Positions 40,571-40,642 of a stretch of DNA of 40,642 bases are shown piece by piece (positions within the stretch are counted from its first letter, which is position 1; each line of letters opens with the position of its first letter). The DNA comes from Candidatus Goldiibacteriota bacterium (GTDB lineage Bacteria; Oederibacteriota; PGYV01). A program made the translations under genes and the position numbers. The DNA is taken from contig JAFGWA010000007.1 in NCBI GenBank assembly GCA_016937715.1, positions 1 through 40,642 on the forward strand, read 5' to 3'. Below the pieces are notes generated by a model, which ran no database searches, was not told the origin of the DNA, and saw only the letters and a program-made list of their open reading frames with translations.

Positions 40571-40642
40571 TGATAATGTCCTAAATATGCAAAATAGAAA
40601 TGTCCTATTCCAAGGCGTGGTAGCATAGAAATACGGAGGTGC
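40571..40642 (+). mobile_element. Opposite end of the same IS family, with start of the element
   Basis: TGATAATGTCC starts the element, and the inverted 17-base motif GCAAAATAGAAATGTCC is at 40589-40605, identical to the copies at 37-78 on the other strand. AATGTCC at 40576-40582 may be a partial second copy. ACGGAGGTG at 40633-40641 looks like the ribosome site of a transposase gene that would begin beyond the window. The element body lies to the right. Confidence 0.6.

Overview
The window looks like a stretch of a Gram-negative bacterial chromosome from an uncultured lineage. Support for an outer membrane comes from the lipoprotein-processing pair LspA and Lgt, a GT9 heptosyltransferase-like enzyme, two PorV/PorQ-type outer-membrane proteins and two further predicted beta-barrels. 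Two secreted proteins end in FlgD/T9SS-like C-terminal domains, and several exported proteins carry Thr/Pro linkers. This combination recalls the FCB group and candidate phyla such as Goldbacteria or Elusimicrobiota, but no rRNA is present and the assignment is inference. Genes are dense, mostly on the + strand, and no tRNA, rRNA or CRISPR array was seen.

Layout. Bases 1-85 and 40571-40642 are the two opposite ends of what appears to be one insertion-sequence family, sharing a 17-bp motif. Bases 185-6471 are a run of ileS, a DUF5665-like membrane protein, a membrane PAS protein without a kinase, lspA, lgt and an RluD-type pseudouridine synthase. A macro-domain protein and a TusA-like protein lacking the catalytic Cys follow. 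Bases 7597-14443 are the classic translation/transcription operon rimP-nusA-infB-rbfA-nrnA-ribF plus a membrane protein, preceded by a good promoter and a leader hairpin. A convergent CBS-GGDEF gene lies at 14568-15485.

Bases 15655-22311 are a possible cell-surface module: FAD oxidoreductase, GT2, PorV-like protein, secreted seven-repeat propeller with a sorting-like C-terminus, second PorV-like protein, and GT9. Next come a small secreted protein, a site-2 protease, trpS (with a Cys cluster that may bind Fe-S), scpA-scpB (ScpB with a repeat-encoded acidic tail), rluB, pheA and purM. A 1269-residue secreted glycoside hydrolase follows, with a carbohydrate-binding domain inserted between its catalytic residues.

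Bases 33268-33804 are the one long gene-poor gap, filled with degenerate repeats. After it come lemA with an HtpX-like protease, nfu with a tiny Cys-rich ORF, a reverse-strand NAD-dependent epimerase, and three envelope genes: a small barrel, a barrel-TPR protein and a lipoprotein with an AT-rich 3' half.

The most unusual content is the surface module whose cargo and the distant glycosidase share the same C-terminal ending, the IS-supplied -35 element in front of ileS, a family of dispersed intergenic hairpins, and several active-site substitutions (IleRS KMSKS, TusA Cys, GGDEF I-site).
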